From positions 1 through 64,000 of the forward strand of contig NZ_BPQV01000007.1 of NCBI RefSeq assembly GCF_022179465.1: a stretch of DNA of 64,000 nucleotides, given 5' to 3'. This DNA is from Methylobacterium organophilum (GTDB lineage Bacteria > Pseudomonadota > Alphaproteobacteria > Rhizobiales > Beijerinckiaceae). The notes under the pieces were generated by a model. The model ran no database searches, was not told the DNA's origin, and was given only the letters and a program-made list of their open reading frames with translations. Positions within the stretch are counted from its first letter, which is position 1; every line of letters starts with the position of its first letter. This document shows, piece after piece, positions 34,866 to 43,513 of the stretch. The position numbers and the translations under genes were made by a program.

Positions 34866-36650
34866 ATGGCCGCCTCGCCTGCCTCTCCCCCCTCCCAGCG
34901 CCCGTCCTCGACCGCGGGCTGGATCGGCGCGCTCGAACGCACCGCGCGCATCGACGCGCAGCCGGAGCGCATCTTCCCGCGGGTGATCGACGAGCTGGCG
35001 GAGCGGCACGGCGCAGCACCGGCCCTGATCGGCACCGACGAGATTCTGAGCCACCGCGCCTTGTCCGAACGCCAGAACCGCTACGCCCGCTGGGCCCTGG
35101 CCCAGGGCCTCGCCCAGGGGGACACCGTCGCCCTGCTGATGCGCAACCGGCCGGACTATCTCGCGCTCTGGCTCGGGCTGACGCGGGTCGGCCTGCGGGT
35201 GGCGTTGCTCAACGCCCATCTGCGCGAGCGCAGCCTCGCCCATTGCCTCGCGGTGGCGGCCCCGTGCATCCTGATCGCCGAGACCGGGCTCGCCGAGGCC
35301 CTGGAGAGCGCGCGGCCGCATCTCGACGCCCCACCGCCGGTCTGGTGGCAGGGCGAGGGCGAAACACCCGCCCTCGCAGAGGCGGCCGCGGGCTTCTCCG
35401 GGGAGCCTTTGCTTGCGGAGGAGGCCCCATCCGTCACGGTCCGCGACGAGGCGCTCCTGATCTACACCTCGGGCACGACCGGCCTGCCCAAGGCCGCGCG
35501 GGTGAGCCACCATCGCGTGATGATGTGGACGCATTGGTTCGCGGGGCTGATCGATCCGCAGCCCGACGACCGGATGTACGATTGCCTGCCGCTCTATCAC
35601 AGCGTCGGCGGGGTGGTGGCGCCGGGCAGCGTGCTGCTCGGGGGCGGCGCGGTCATCCTCCGCGAAAAATTCTCGGCGAGCCGGTTCTGGCCGGACGTGG
35701 TCGAGAGCGGCGCGACCCTGTTCCAGTATATCGGCGAGCTCTGCCGCTACCTCGCCGCGGCGCCCCCCGACCCTCTGGAGCGCGCGCATCGGCTGCGCCT
35801 CTGCACCGGCAACGGCTTGCGGCCCGAGGTGTGGGAGCGCTTCCAGGCACGCTTCGCAGTGCCTCGCATCCTCGAATTCTACGCGGCGACCGAGGGTACG
35901 GTCTCGCTCTACAATGTCGAAGGCAAGGTCGGCGCGGTGGGGCGGGTGCCGCCCTTCATGGCGCGGCGCTCGCCGGCGCTGATCGTGCGCCACGATATGG
36001 AGACGGGCCTGCCGCTGCGCGATGCCGCCGGGCGCTGCGTGCCGGCCGATCCGGGCGAGACGGGCGAGCTGCTCGGCCGCCTTTCGGCCAAGGCCGAGCA
36101 CAGCTTCGAGGGCTATACCAGCGCCACCGAGACCGACCGCAAGGTTTTGCGCGACGTCCTGCAGCCGGGAGACGCCTGGATGCGCACCGGCGATCTGATG
36201 CGGCGGGACGCGCAGGGCTTCTTCTATTTCGTCGACCGGATCGGCGACACCTTCCGCTGGAAGGGCGAGAACGTCGCCACCACCGAAGTGGCCGAGGCGC
36301 TCGGCCGCTGCCCGGGGGTGACCGAGGCCATCGTCTACGGCGTCGCCGTGCCCGGCGCCGAGGGCAAGGCCGGCATGGCAGCCCTCACCACCGACCCGGA
36401 TTTCGATCTCGCGGACCTGTACGCGGCCCTGGCCGCCCGGCTCCCGGCCTATGCCCGCCCGCTCTTCCTGCGCCTCGCGCCGGGTTTCGCCCACACGGAG
36501 ACCTTCAAGCAGCGCAAGGGCGCGCTCGCCGAGGACGGGTTTGATCCGGAGAAGATCGCGGATCCGCTCTACATCGACCGCGATGGCGCCTATCGGCCGC
36601 TCGACGGGCCGACCTTCGCGGCGATCGCCCGAGGCGCGATGCGGCTCTGA
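34866..36650 (+). CDS. FATP-type long-chain acyl-CoA synthetase
   Basis: 594 residues from the ATG at 34866. ANL-superfamily motifs: YTSGTTGLPKAARVSHHR (P-loop), YDCLPLYHSVGG, EFYAATEGTVSLYNVEGKVGAVGR, RTGDLMRRDAQGFFYFVDRIGDTFRWKGENVATTEV and a C-terminal FKQRKGAL. EGKVGAVGR and the FRWKGENV stretch are typical of the FATP/FadD6 group. It starts 16 bases after metA and may be co-transcribed, although the link to methionine synthesis is unclear. Likely activates a long-chain or unusual acid. Confidence 0.9.
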   Translation: MAASPASPPSQRPSSTAGWIGALERTARIDAQPERIFPRVIDELAERHGAAPALIGTDEILSHRALSERQNRYARWALAQGLAQGDTVALLMRNRPDYLALWLGLTRVGLRVALLNAHLRERSLAHCLAVAAPCILIAETGLAEALESARPHLDAPPPVWWQGEGETPALAEAAAGFSGEPLLAEEAPSVTVRDEALLIYTSGTTGLPKAARVSHHRVMMWTHWFAGLIDPQPDDRMYDCLPLYHSVGGVVAPGSVLLGGGAVILREKFSASRFWPDVVESGATLFQYIGELCRYLAAAPPDPLERAHRLRLCTGNGLRPEVWERFQARFAVPRILEFYAATEGTVSLYNVEGKVGAVGRVPPFMARRSPALIVRHDMETGLPLRDAAGRCVPADPGETGELLGRLSAKAEHSFEGYTSATETDRKVLRDVLQPGDAWMRTGDLMRRDAQGFFYFVDRIGDTFRWKGENVATTEVAEALGRCPGVTEAIVYGVAVPGAEGKAGMAALTTDPDFDLADLYAALAARLPAYARPLFLRLAPGFAHTETFKQRKGALAEDGFDPEKIADPLYIDRDGAYRPLDGPTFAAIARGAMRL

Positions 36651-36693
36651 GGGAGCCCCGACGGCCTCCCGATCGAGGAGCCGAGTTGGCCCA

Positions 36694-36722
36694 GGCCCCT
36701 CACCTTCGAGGGATGAGGGGCC
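36694..36722. terminator. hairpin between convergent genes
   Basis: GGCCCCTCA and TGAGGGGCC form a perfect nine-base stem, with CCT/AGG able to pair inside the loop. It lies between the convergent acyl-CoA synthetase and poxB genes and could serve both directions. No T run is seen. Confidence 0.55.
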
Positions 36723-36729
36723 GGCCCTC

Positions 36730-38463
36730 TCAACGGATCAGGTTGCTCTTGGCCAGATCGAGGATCGCGTCGCCGCGGCCGTTCATCACGGCGCGCAGCA
36801 CGTAGAGGCTGAACCCCTTGAGCTGGGCCGCCTCGACCTTGGGGGGCATCGACAACTCCTGGCGGTTGGTGACCACGTCCAGCAGGGCCGGTCCGTCATG
36901 GGCCAGCACCTCGCGGACGGCGCCCTCAAGCTCGCCCGGATCCTCGACCCGGATCGCATGGATACCGATGGCGCGGGCCATAGCGGCGAAGTCCGGGTTC
37001 TGCAGCGCGACACCGGTCTCGAGATAGCCCGCGGCCTTCATCTCCATCTCGACGAAGCCGAGGGTGCCGTTGTTGTAGATCACCACCTTCACCGGCAGCT
37101 TCTGCTGCGTGAGCGTGAGGATGTCGCCCATCAGCATGGCGAAGCCGCCATCGCCCGAGAGCGAGACCACCTGCCTCTTGCGATCCGCTGCCTGGATGCC
37201 GATGGCCTGGGCCATGGCATTGGCCATAGAGCCGTGGGCGAAGGAGCCGATCAGCCGCCGGCCCGGCGTCATCGTCAGGTAGCGGGCGGCCCAGATCGTC
37301 GGCGTCCCGACATCAGTCGTGAAGGCCGTGTCGGGACCTGCGAGGTCGCTCAGGACCTTGGTCAGGTACTGCGGATGGATCGGCTTGCGGCCGGCTTTGC
37401 CGGTGGCGAGGTCGTCCAGCCCCTCGCGGGCCTTGGCATAATGGGCGAGGCAGGCCTTGAGGTGGCGGTCGTCCTGCTTCGGGGTGAGCCGGCGCAGGAG
37501 CGCCGCGACGGTGGTGCCGACATCGCCGACGAGGCCGAGGTCGAGCCGGCAGCGCCGGCCGAGATTCTCGGGCCGGATATCGACCTGCGCGATGGTGGCG
37601 TGGTCGGGGAAGAACTGCCGATAGGGGAAATCCGTGCCCAGCATCAGCAGGGTCTCGCAGGCCTCCATCGCCGCGTAGCCCGAAGAGAACCCGATCAGCC
37701 CGGTCATGCCGACATCGTAGGGATTGTCGTGCTCGACATGCTCCTTGCCCCCGAGGGCATGGACGATCGGGCTCTTCAGCGTCTCGGCGAGCCGCATCAG
37801 CAGCGGATGCGCGCCGGCGCAGCCCCGGCCGCAGAACAGGGTGATCTTCGAGGACCCGTTCAGGAGCGCGGCGAGCCGGTCGAGCTCGTCCTCCGCCGGG
37901 ACGGTGACGGGCGCCTTGGGCAGCAGGCTCCGCGGCGCCGCGACGGCCCGCTTCGGGGCGGGGCGCAGGGCCACGTCGCCGGGGATGACGATCACCGCCA
38001 CGCCACGCTGGCCCACCGCCGTGCGGATCGCGGTCTCCAGCACATAGGGCAGCTGTGCCGGGTCGGAGACCAGGGCGCAGGAGTGGCTGCACTCGCGGAA
38101 GAGCTCTTCCGGATGGGTCTCCTGGAAATAGTTCGAGCCGATCTCCGCCGAGGGAATCTGGGCGGCGATGGCCAGGACCGGGGTGCGCGAGCGGTGCGCG
38201 TCGTAGAGCCCGTTGATGAGGTGCAGGTTGCCCGGGCCGCAGGAGCCGGCGCAGACGGCGAGTTCCCCGGTGACCTGCGCCTCGCCGGAAGCGGCGAAGG
38301 CGGCGACCTCCTCGTGGCGGACATGGACCCACTCGATCACGCCGCGAGCCCGCACGGCCTCGGTGATGCCGTTCAGGCTGTCGCCGACGATGCCGTAGAT
38401 CCGGCGCACGCCGACCTGCTGCAGGGTCTCGACGAAGAGATCGGCGACGTTCTCGATGCTCAT
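36730..38463 (-). CDS. poxB: pyruvate dehydrogenase (quinone)-type TPP enzyme
   Basis: 577 residues from the ATG at 38463, close to E. coli PoxB (572). ThDP motif SGDGGFAMLMGDILTL...YNN, activating glutamate in HVRHEEVAAF, and CAGSCGPGNLHLINGLYDAHRS match pyruvate oxidases. The C-terminal segment is amphipathic, as in the lipid-binding tail that lets PoxB donate electrons from pyruvate to membrane ubiquinone. It should make acetate and CO2. Adjacent to pyrD on the same strand but separated by about 140 bases. Confidence 0.88.
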   Translation of the reverse strand: MSIENVADLFVETLQQVGVRRIYGIVGDSLNGITEAVRARGVIEWVHVRHEEVAAFAASGEAQVTGELAVCAGSCGPGNLHLINGLYDAHRSRTPVLAIAAQIPSAEIGSNYFQETHPEELFRECSHSCALVSDPAQLPYVLETAIRTAVGQRGVAVIVIPGDVALRPAPKRAVAAPRSLLPKAPVTVPAEDELDRLAALLNGSSKITLFCGRGCAGAHPLLMRLAETLKSPIVHALGGKEHVEHDNPYDVGMTGLIGFSSGYAAMEACETLLMLGTDFPYRQFFPDHATIAQVDIRPENLGRRCRLDLGLVGDVGTTVAALLRRLTPKQDDRHLKACLAHYAKAREGLDDLATGKAGRKPIHPQYLTKVLSDLAGPDTAFTTDVGTPTIWAARYLTMTPGRRLIGSFAHGSMANAMAQAIGIQAADRKRQVVSLSGDGGFAMLMGDILTLTQQKLPVKVVIYNNGTLGFVEMEMKAAGYLETGVALQNPDFAAMARAIGIHAIRVEDPGELEGAVREVLAHDGPALLDVVTNRQELSMPPKVEAAQLKGFSLYVLRAVMNGRGDAILDLAKSNLIR

Positions 38464-38606
38464 GGGTCCGGCTCCGTGCCCCGCGCGACCGCGCGCTTGG
38501 CCGGACAACGCACGGAACCTCCGCCGGACCCGGACAGCCGGCATGCTTTCGACACATGAGGGGCGGCCCATACTCCTCAAAGGTTGCATGGGCCGCGGGC
38601 CGCCGC

Positions 38607-39677
38607 TCAGCCGCGGGCGATGGCCTCCGCGTCGCGGCCGACGACCGGGCCGAGACCGGGCAGCCTCTCCGCCTCAAGGCGTTCGAGGAGGCCGCGCTTG
38701 ATCGCCCCGACCAGGCCCGGCCCCTGATAGACCAGGGCGCAGTAGAGCTGGATCAGGCTCGCGCCGGCCCGGATCTTGGTCCAGGCGGCCTCCGCCGAAT
38801 CGACGCCGCCAACCCCGATCAGCGGGATCGCCTCGCCGACGCGCAGGAAGGTCTGGGCGAGGAGGCGCGTGGAAGGCCCGAAGAGCGGGCGGCCGGAGAG
38901 GCCGCCGGTCTCGCGGGCGAGCACCGTCTCCTGGAGGCTCTGCGGCCGGGCGATGGTGGTGTTCGAGACGACAAGCCCCTGCACGCCCCGGCGCTGGGCC
39001 GTGGCGACCATGGCGTCGAGGGCCTCGAGCCCGATATCGGGGGCGATCTTCAGGAGCACGGCGGTGTCGGGCGAGGTCCCGTCCCGCGCCTCGACCACCC
39101 GGGCGAGCAGATCGTCGAGGAAGGCCTCGCCCTGCAGGTCGCGCAGACCTGGGGTGTTGGGCGAGGACACGTTGACGGTGACGAAGGCGACATGGGGCGC
39201 CAGCGCCTTCGTGCAGGCGACGTAGTCGGCGAGCCGGTCGACCGAGTCCTTGTTCGCCCCGATATTGACGCCGACGAGGCCCGGCCGGCCGCGCCGCCGC
39301 TCCAGGCGCGGCGCCACCACGGCGAGTCCCTCGCTGTTGAGGCCGAAGCGGTTGATGACCGCGCCGTCGCGGACGAGCCGGAAGACCCGCGGGCGGGGAT
39401 TGCCGGGCTGCGCCTTCGGCACCACGCCGCCGACCTCGACGAAGCCGAAGCCGAGGCGCAGCAGCGCGTCGGGCACCTGCGCGCCCTTGTCGAAACCCGC
39501 GGCCAGGCCGACGGGATTGGGAAAGCGGCGCCCGAAGGCCTCGACCTTCAGGCGGGAATCGTCCGGTGCCGGGCCGAGGGGGGGCATCAGCGCCAGGGCG
39601 CGCAGGGTGAGGCCATGGGCGGCCTCGGCATCGAGCCCGTGGAGGACGGGACGCGCCAGGGAGAACAGGGGGCCCAT
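38607..39677 (-). CDS. pyrD: dihydroorotate dehydrogenase, class 2 (quinone)
   Basis: 356 residues from the ATG at 39677, which overlaps the preceding DUF952 stop by one base (a GTG one codon earlier is possible). FMN-binding TIM barrel: [31 protein letters not shown] with the class 2 catalytic serine, KIAPDIG, and [26 protein letters not shown]. The N-terminal helices ([22 protein letters not shown]) anchor class 2 enzymes at the membrane. Oxidises dihydroorotate to orotate with ubiquinone in pyrimidine synthesis. Confidence 0.96.
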   Translation of the reverse strand: MGPLFSLARPVLHGLDAEAAHGLTLRALALMPPLGPAPDDSRLKVEAFGRRFPNPVGLAAGFDKGAQVPDALLRLGFGFVEVGGVVPKAQPGNPRPRVFRLVRDGAVINRFGLNSEGLAVVAPRLERRRGRPGLVGVNIGANKDSVDRLADYVACTKALAPHVAFVTVNVSSPNTPGLRDLQGEAFLDDLLARVVEARDGTSPDTAVLLKIAPDIGLEALDAMVATAQRRGVQGLVVSNTTIARPQSLQETVLARETGGLSGRPLFGPSTRLLAQTFLRVGEAIPLIGVGGVDSAEAAWTKIRAGASLIQLYCALVYQGPGLVGAIKRGLLERLEAERLPGLGPVVGRDAEAIARG

Positions 39678-40039
39678 CACGCCGAACCGCCTTCCGGGCC
39701 GAACGCCGCCGGGAAGACATGCCGACCCTCCGCCCCGAGGGGCAGCGGGTCCACCGCGCGCACGGCGGCGAGGGGAAGCGGGCCGTAGAGATGGGGGAAG
39801 AGGTCGCCGCCGCGGGACGGCTCGTAGCGCAGGGCGTCGCCGAGCGCCGCCGCCTCCACCGTGACGAGGAGCAGGTCCGCCTGCCCCGCGAAATGCCGCG
39901 CCGCCGTCTCGGCCGCCTGGGACGCGGTCGAGAAATGGATGAAGCCGTCGGCCTGGTCGACGGGGGCGCCCGTGAAGACGCCCGCTGCCTCGGCGGCCTG
40001 CCAGAGGCCGCGCGGACAGATCTTGTAGATGAGCGCCAT
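39677..40039 (-). CDS. DUF952 family protein
   Basis: 120 residues from the ATG at 40039 (MALIYKIC). DUF952 is evident from [37 protein letters not shown] and HLYGPLP. This fold is related to ADP-ribosyltransferase-like folds in recent classifications, but function is unproven. It is translationally coupled to pyrD, an arrangement I also expect in related Rhizobiales. No signal peptide. Confidence 0.85.
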   Translation of the reverse strand: MALIYKICPRGLWQAAEAAGVFTGAPVDQADGFIHFSTASQAAETAARHFAGQADLLLVTVEAAALGDALRYEPSRGGDLFPHLYGPLPLAAVRAVDPLPLGAEGRHVFPAAFGPEGGSA

Positions 40040-40346
40040 CGCCCTCCCCATTGGAGCGCGCGTCCTCGGCGGGTGCCGGGAGCGCGGAATCTCAGGGCTT
40101 GAGAGCCCCGCCCGACCAGCGTGGCGGGCGTGCTCCAGAGGCCGCGGGAGCGATAATGCGCGCGGCGCATGGCGGCAACCGGGGCCATTGCATCGGACAG
40201 CCGCCGCCGGCTCTAGCCTCGGCGCGCCTCAGGTGCGAAAACCTCACCATCCCGAAAGATGCGTTGCGTCTCCTTTCTTTTGGCTCTACTTTCCTAGTCC
40301 TAGGTTAGCAGTCCCACATCGCGCCCCAAACCTTCCCGAGTCCGAC
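40040..40346. other. gene-free divergent interval
   Basis: About 307 bases between the divergent DUF952-pyrD pair and the S24-like repressor gene. The half near the repressor turns less GC-rich (about 40245-40330) and holds the imperfect dyad at 40289-40308. No small gene is convincing. Confidence 0.65.
40289..40308. promoter_or_regulatory. imperfect dyad, candidate repressor operator
   Basis: CTTTCCTAGTCCTAGGTTAG is an imperfect palindrome centred on CCTAG-TC-CTAGG, about 40 bases upstream of the S24-like repressor start. A position over its own promoter would suit autoregulation; no experiment or second copy supports it here. Confidence 0.35.
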
Positions 40347-40979
40347 ATGCTGTCGCACGAGCAGATCTGGGCCGCGATCGATCGGCTGGCCGAGCGCTAC
40401 GGCTATTCCGCCTCCGGGCTCGCCCGGCGGGCGGGCCTCGACGCGACCAGCTTCAACCGCTCGAAGCGAATCGGCCCGGACGGGCGCAAGCGCTGGCCCT
40501 CGACCGAATCGGTCTCGAAGGTGCTGGCCGCCACCGGTGCCAGCCTCGACGACTTCTTCCGCCTGATCGCGGCCCGCGAGGGTCCGATCCGCTCGATGGT
40601 GCCGCTCATCGGCATGACCCAGGCGGGGGCCGGCCGGCTCTTCACCGAGGAGGGCATGCCCACCGGCGGCCCGGGCTGGGAGGAGATCGAGTTTCCCGAT
40701 CTCGGCGGCGACCGCGCCTTCGCCCTCGAAGTACAGGGCGATTCGATGGCGCCGCTCTACCGGGACGGGGATGTGCTGATCGTCTCGCCCACGGCGAGCA
40801 TCCGCAAGGGCGACCGCATTGTCGTCCGCCTCGTCACCGGCGAGGTGCTGGCCAAGGAGCTGCGCCGGCGCACGGCCCGCACCATCGAGCTCGTCTCCCT
40901 CAACCCGGCCCACGAGGACCGCACCGTGCCGCTGAGCGAGGTCACCTGGATCGCCCGGGTGATGTGGGTGCGGCAGTGA
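40347..40979 (+). CDS. LexA/CI-like S24 transcriptional regulator
   Basis: 210 residues. The N-terminal helix-turn-helix covers about 5-70 (LAERYGYSASGLARRAGLDATSFNRSKR). The C-terminal S24 peptidase-like domain has Ser133 in QGDSMAPLYRDGD and Lys170 in GEVLAKEL. An Ala-Gly pair (93-94) in IGMTQAGAG lies where LexA-type proteins self-cleave, so RecA-stimulated cleavage is possible. No prophage genes surround it, so it looks like a chromosomal regulator of the type seen in other Rhizobiales. Confidence 0.85.
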   Translation: MLSHEQIWAAIDRLAERYGYSASGLARRAGLDATSFNRSKRIGPDGRKRWPSTESVSKVLAATGASLDDFFRLIAAREGPIRSMVPLIGMTQAGAGRLFTEEGMPTGGPGWEEIEFPDLGGDRAFALEVQGDSMAPLYRDGDVLIVSPTASIRKGDRIVVRLVTGEVLAKELRRRTARTIELVSLNPAHEDRTVPLSEVTWIARVMWVRQ

Positions 40980-41103
40980 GCCGTCCGATCGCGTTCGGCT
41001 GAGCGCCCGTCGCGCTTCCGCCATCGCCGCGAAGGCGTAGCCGTGGCCCGGAGAGAGCCTATCTCTTGCCGGTGAGGCCTCAACCGGCGGCGGGCATCCG
41101 AGC

Positions 41104-42204
41104 ATGACATCGCATCGCGACGGCGGCGCGTCCGTCTCCCCGGCAGAGGCGGCTCTTCTCGCGGCGCTGCCCGTGCCGGCCTTCCTGATCGCGGGGCCGC
41201 CGGGCGCATCCGTCCTCACGGCCGCCAATGTGGCCCTGTCCGCCCTGACCGGCCTCGCGCCGGAGGCGCTCCTCGGTCGCAGCCTGGACACGCTGCTGGC
41301 CCGGCAGGAGGAGGCCGGCGCCCTGCACGGCCTGCAGGCGGCCCTCGCGGAGGGCACGGCCTTCGCGGGCGAATTGCTGTTCGAGGCCGAGGGCGGAGCG
41401 GGCTACTGGGGGGAACTGCATCTCGCGCCCCTACCCGCCGGCGGCCATGTCGGCCAGATCGTCGACGTGACCCGGCGCAAGGATGCCGAAGGTGCGCTCG
41501 CCCTGTCGCGCCAGCGGGAGGCGCTGGGGCTCCTCACCAACAGCGTCGCCCACGAGTTCAACAACTTCCTGCAGATCCTGATCGGCTACATCGACGGCCT
41601 GAACCGGCGCCTGGGCGACCGGCAGGAGCCCTTCGTGCGCCGGGCGCTCACCCGATCGACGGAAGCCTCGGAGCGGGCCGCGGCGCTGACGCGGCAGCTC
41701 CTCGCCCATTCCCGGCGGATCGCGCCGGACGTGCGCCCGATCGACCTCAACGCCGTGGTCGCGGCCTTCGTCGAGCGGCACAGCCCCCGCATGCCCGAGC
41801 GGCTGAGCCTGACCGCGGAGACGGTACCGAACCTGCCGATGGCGCTGGCCAACCCGATCCAGGTCGGCCTCGCCCTCGACCTGCTGCTCGCCAATGCCTG
41901 CGAGGCGATCTCGGGGGCGGGCCGGATCAGCATCGGCACCTTCCTGGTGCCCCCCGGCGACCGCAGCCTGCAGCGCCCCGAGAACGGCGCCGTCGGCATC
42001 GCCGTCACGGATACCGGCCACGGCCTGTCACCGGAGATGCTGACCCGGGCGCTGGCCCCCTTCGCCACCAGCCGGGAGGCCGGCCGCGGCACCGGACTCG
42101 CCATCGTGCACGGGCTGATGAAGCGGCAGAGCGGGACCATCACCCTCGACAGCCGCCCCAACGAGGGCGCCACCATCCGCCTCGTGTTTCCTGCGGCCGG
42201 CTGA
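41104..42204 (+). CDS. PAS-domain sensor histidine kinase
   Basis: 366 residues, soluble. A PAS domain (about 15-125; ending DVTRRKDAEG) is followed by a HisKA-type helix with His150 in SVAHEFNNFLQIL, and a HATPase domain (LLLANACEAI, VTDTGHGLSPE, GRGTGLAIVHGLMK). The HEFNN H-box is typical of NtrB/FixL-like kinases lacking a membrane sensor. No response regulator gene is adjacent. Two hairpins follow before the next gene. Confidence 0.9.
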   Translation: MTSHRDGGASVSPAEAALLAALPVPAFLIAGPPGASVLTAANVALSALTGLAPEALLGRSLDTLLARQEEAGALHGLQAALAEGTAFAGELLFEAEGGAGYWGELHLAPLPAGGHVGQIVDVTRRKDAEGALALSRQREALGLLTNSVAHEFNNFLQILIGYIDGLNRRLGDRQEPFVRRALTRSTEASERAAALTRQLLAHSRRIAPDVRPIDLNAVVAAFVERHSPRMPERLSLTAETVPNLPMALANPIQVGLALDLLLANACEAISGAGRISIGTFLVPPGDRSLQRPENGAVGIAVTDTGHGLSPEMLTRALAPFATSREAGRGTGLAIVHGLMKRQSGTITLDSRPNEGATIRLVFPAAG

Positions 42205-42220
42205 GCACAGCTGTGGAGAA

Positions 42221-42247
42221 GTGCTTTTTGGAAGGACTAAAAAGCAC
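42221..42247. terminator. 9-base hairpin with T-rich stem
   Basis: GTGCTTTTT and AAAAAGCAC pair perfectly over nine bases with a nine-base loop, 17 bases past the kinase stop. It resembles a terminator stem but has no T run after it. May instead be an RNA structure in the leader of the Tim44-like gene. Confidence 0.5.
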
Positions 42248-42268
42248 GCTCGGCCGTCACCATATTTT

Positions 42269-42290
42269 GAGAGGGCGCTTCTGCCCTCTC
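42269..42290. terminator. 8-base hairpin upstream of the Tim44-like gene
   Basis: GAGAGGGC and GCCCTCTC pair perfectly with loop GCTTCT, ending 22 bases before the Tim44-like ATG. Together with the preceding hairpin it may form a leader structure. Confidence 0.5.
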
Positions 42291-42312
42291 GGACCCTTCT
42301 TCGAGGATCGAC

Positions 42313-43269
42313 ATGGATTCCCTGAAACCCCGTCGCCGGCGCGCCGCGACCATGCTCGCGCTCGCCGCGTCGCTGGCCTTCGCCGCAACTGCCGTCGACG
42401 CCCGGCCGGGCGGCGGAGGCGGGATGGGCTCGCGCGGCTCGCGGACCTATAGCCCGCCCGCCGCGACGACGACCTCGCCCGGCGCGACCGGCCCAATGCA
42501 GCGCTCGCAGACCCAGCCGAGCCCGGGCTTCAACAATCCCGGCATGCAGGCCCCCTCGCAGGGACGCCGCTTCGGCGGCGGTTTCTTCGCGGGCCTGCTC
42601 GGCGCGGGTCTCCTCGGCGCCCTGCTCGGCGGCGGCCTCTTCGGCGGACTCGGCGGCATCGCCTCCTTCCTCGGCCTGCTGCTCCAGATCGGCCTTCTGG
42701 TCGGCCTGGTGATGCTGGCGCTGCGCTTCTTCCGCCGCCGCCAGGGCGAGCCTGCCATGGCGAATGCGGGCTATGCGCGCTCGAACCTGGGCGGCCCGAA
42801 TCCGAACGGCCCGGGCCAGCCCAATGCCGGCTACGGCTCTGGCGGGGGCGCCGCGGCGGCGCCGTCCCGCCCGATCCAGATCGGCCCCTCCGACTACGAG
42901 GCCTTCGAGCAGAGCCTGAACGCGATCCAGGCCGCCTATGGCCAGGAGGACGTGGCGGCCCTGCGCAACCTCGCGACCCCGGAGATGGTCGGCTATTTCG
43001 AGGAAGAACTGCGCGCCAATGCCGCCCGCGGCGTGGTCAACCGCATCTCCGACGTGAAGCTCCTCCAGGGCGACCTCTCGGAGGCCTGGAGCGAGGGCAC
43101 GGCGGAATACGCCACCGTCGCCATGCGCTTCTCGCTCCGCGACATCACCCTGGACCGCCGCTCGGGCCAGGTGCTGGAGAACGGCCCGACCGAGGCCAAG
43201 GAGTTCTGGACCTTCGTGCGCGAGCGCGGCGGCCGCTGGCAGCTCTCGGCGATCCAGCAGGGTCGCTGA
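42313..43269 (+). CDS. Tim44-like domain membrane protein
   Basis: 318 residues. A signal-anchor (MLALAASLAFAATAVDA) leads into a Gly/Pro/Ser-rich linker, a very glycine-rich hydrophobic stretch FFAGLLGAGLLGALLGGGLF and a membrane helix (LLLQIGLLVGLVMLALRFF). The C-terminal Tim44-like domain (about 195-318) has YEAFEQSLNAIQAAYGQEDVAALR and EFWTFVRERGGRWQLSAIQQ. Bacterial Tim44-like proteins may assist membrane-protein assembly; roles remain poorly defined. GAGGATCGAC precedes the ATG. A strong terminator follows. Confidence 0.85.
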   Translation: MDSLKPRRRRAATMLALAASLAFAATAVDARPGGGGGMGSRGSRTYSPPAATTTSPGATGPMQRSQTQPSPGFNNPGMQAPSQGRRFGGGFFAGLLGAGLLGALLGGGLFGGLGGIASFLGLLLQIGLLVGLVMLALRFFRRRQGEPAMANAGYARSNLGGPNPNGPGQPNAGYGSGGGAAAAPSRPIQIGPSDYEAFEQSLNAIQAAYGQEDVAALRNLATPEMVGYFEEELRANAARGVVNRISDVKLLQGDLSEAWSEGTAEYATVAMRFSLRDITLDRRSGQVLENGPTEAKEFWTFVRERGGRWQLSAIQQGR

Positions 43270-43298
43270 CGCGGCCCTCAACCGCTCGGAATGCGACA

Positions 43299-43331
43299 GG
43301 GCGCGCGGTCTTCGGACCGCGCGCCCTTTTT
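43299..43331 (+). terminator. intrinsic terminator of the Tim44-like gene
   Basis: A 12-base perfect stem GGGCGCGCGGTC/GACCGCGCGCCC with a TTCG tetraloop followed by TTTTT, starting 30 bases after the stop. This is the clearest Rho-independent terminator in the window. Confidence 0.93.
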
Positions 43332-43513
43332 CGTGACCTCTGGTCACGGCGGTTGCTACTGGCAACCTAGGGTCTCGCTCTGTCAAGCATGACGGCGACA
43401 AAATCCGCTGCCCCGTTTTGTTGGAGGCCGCCCCCCGGCCCGGCCTAGCGTCCGGGCGTCGCGGAGGGCGCTCGGGCCCTCCGCCTCGGATCCCGATGCG
43501 GAGCGTGCGTCAG

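Noticed and set aside
40347-40979. Prophage repressor marking a prophage
   Set aside because: No phage structural, integrase or lysis genes nearby; surrounding genes are housekeeping.
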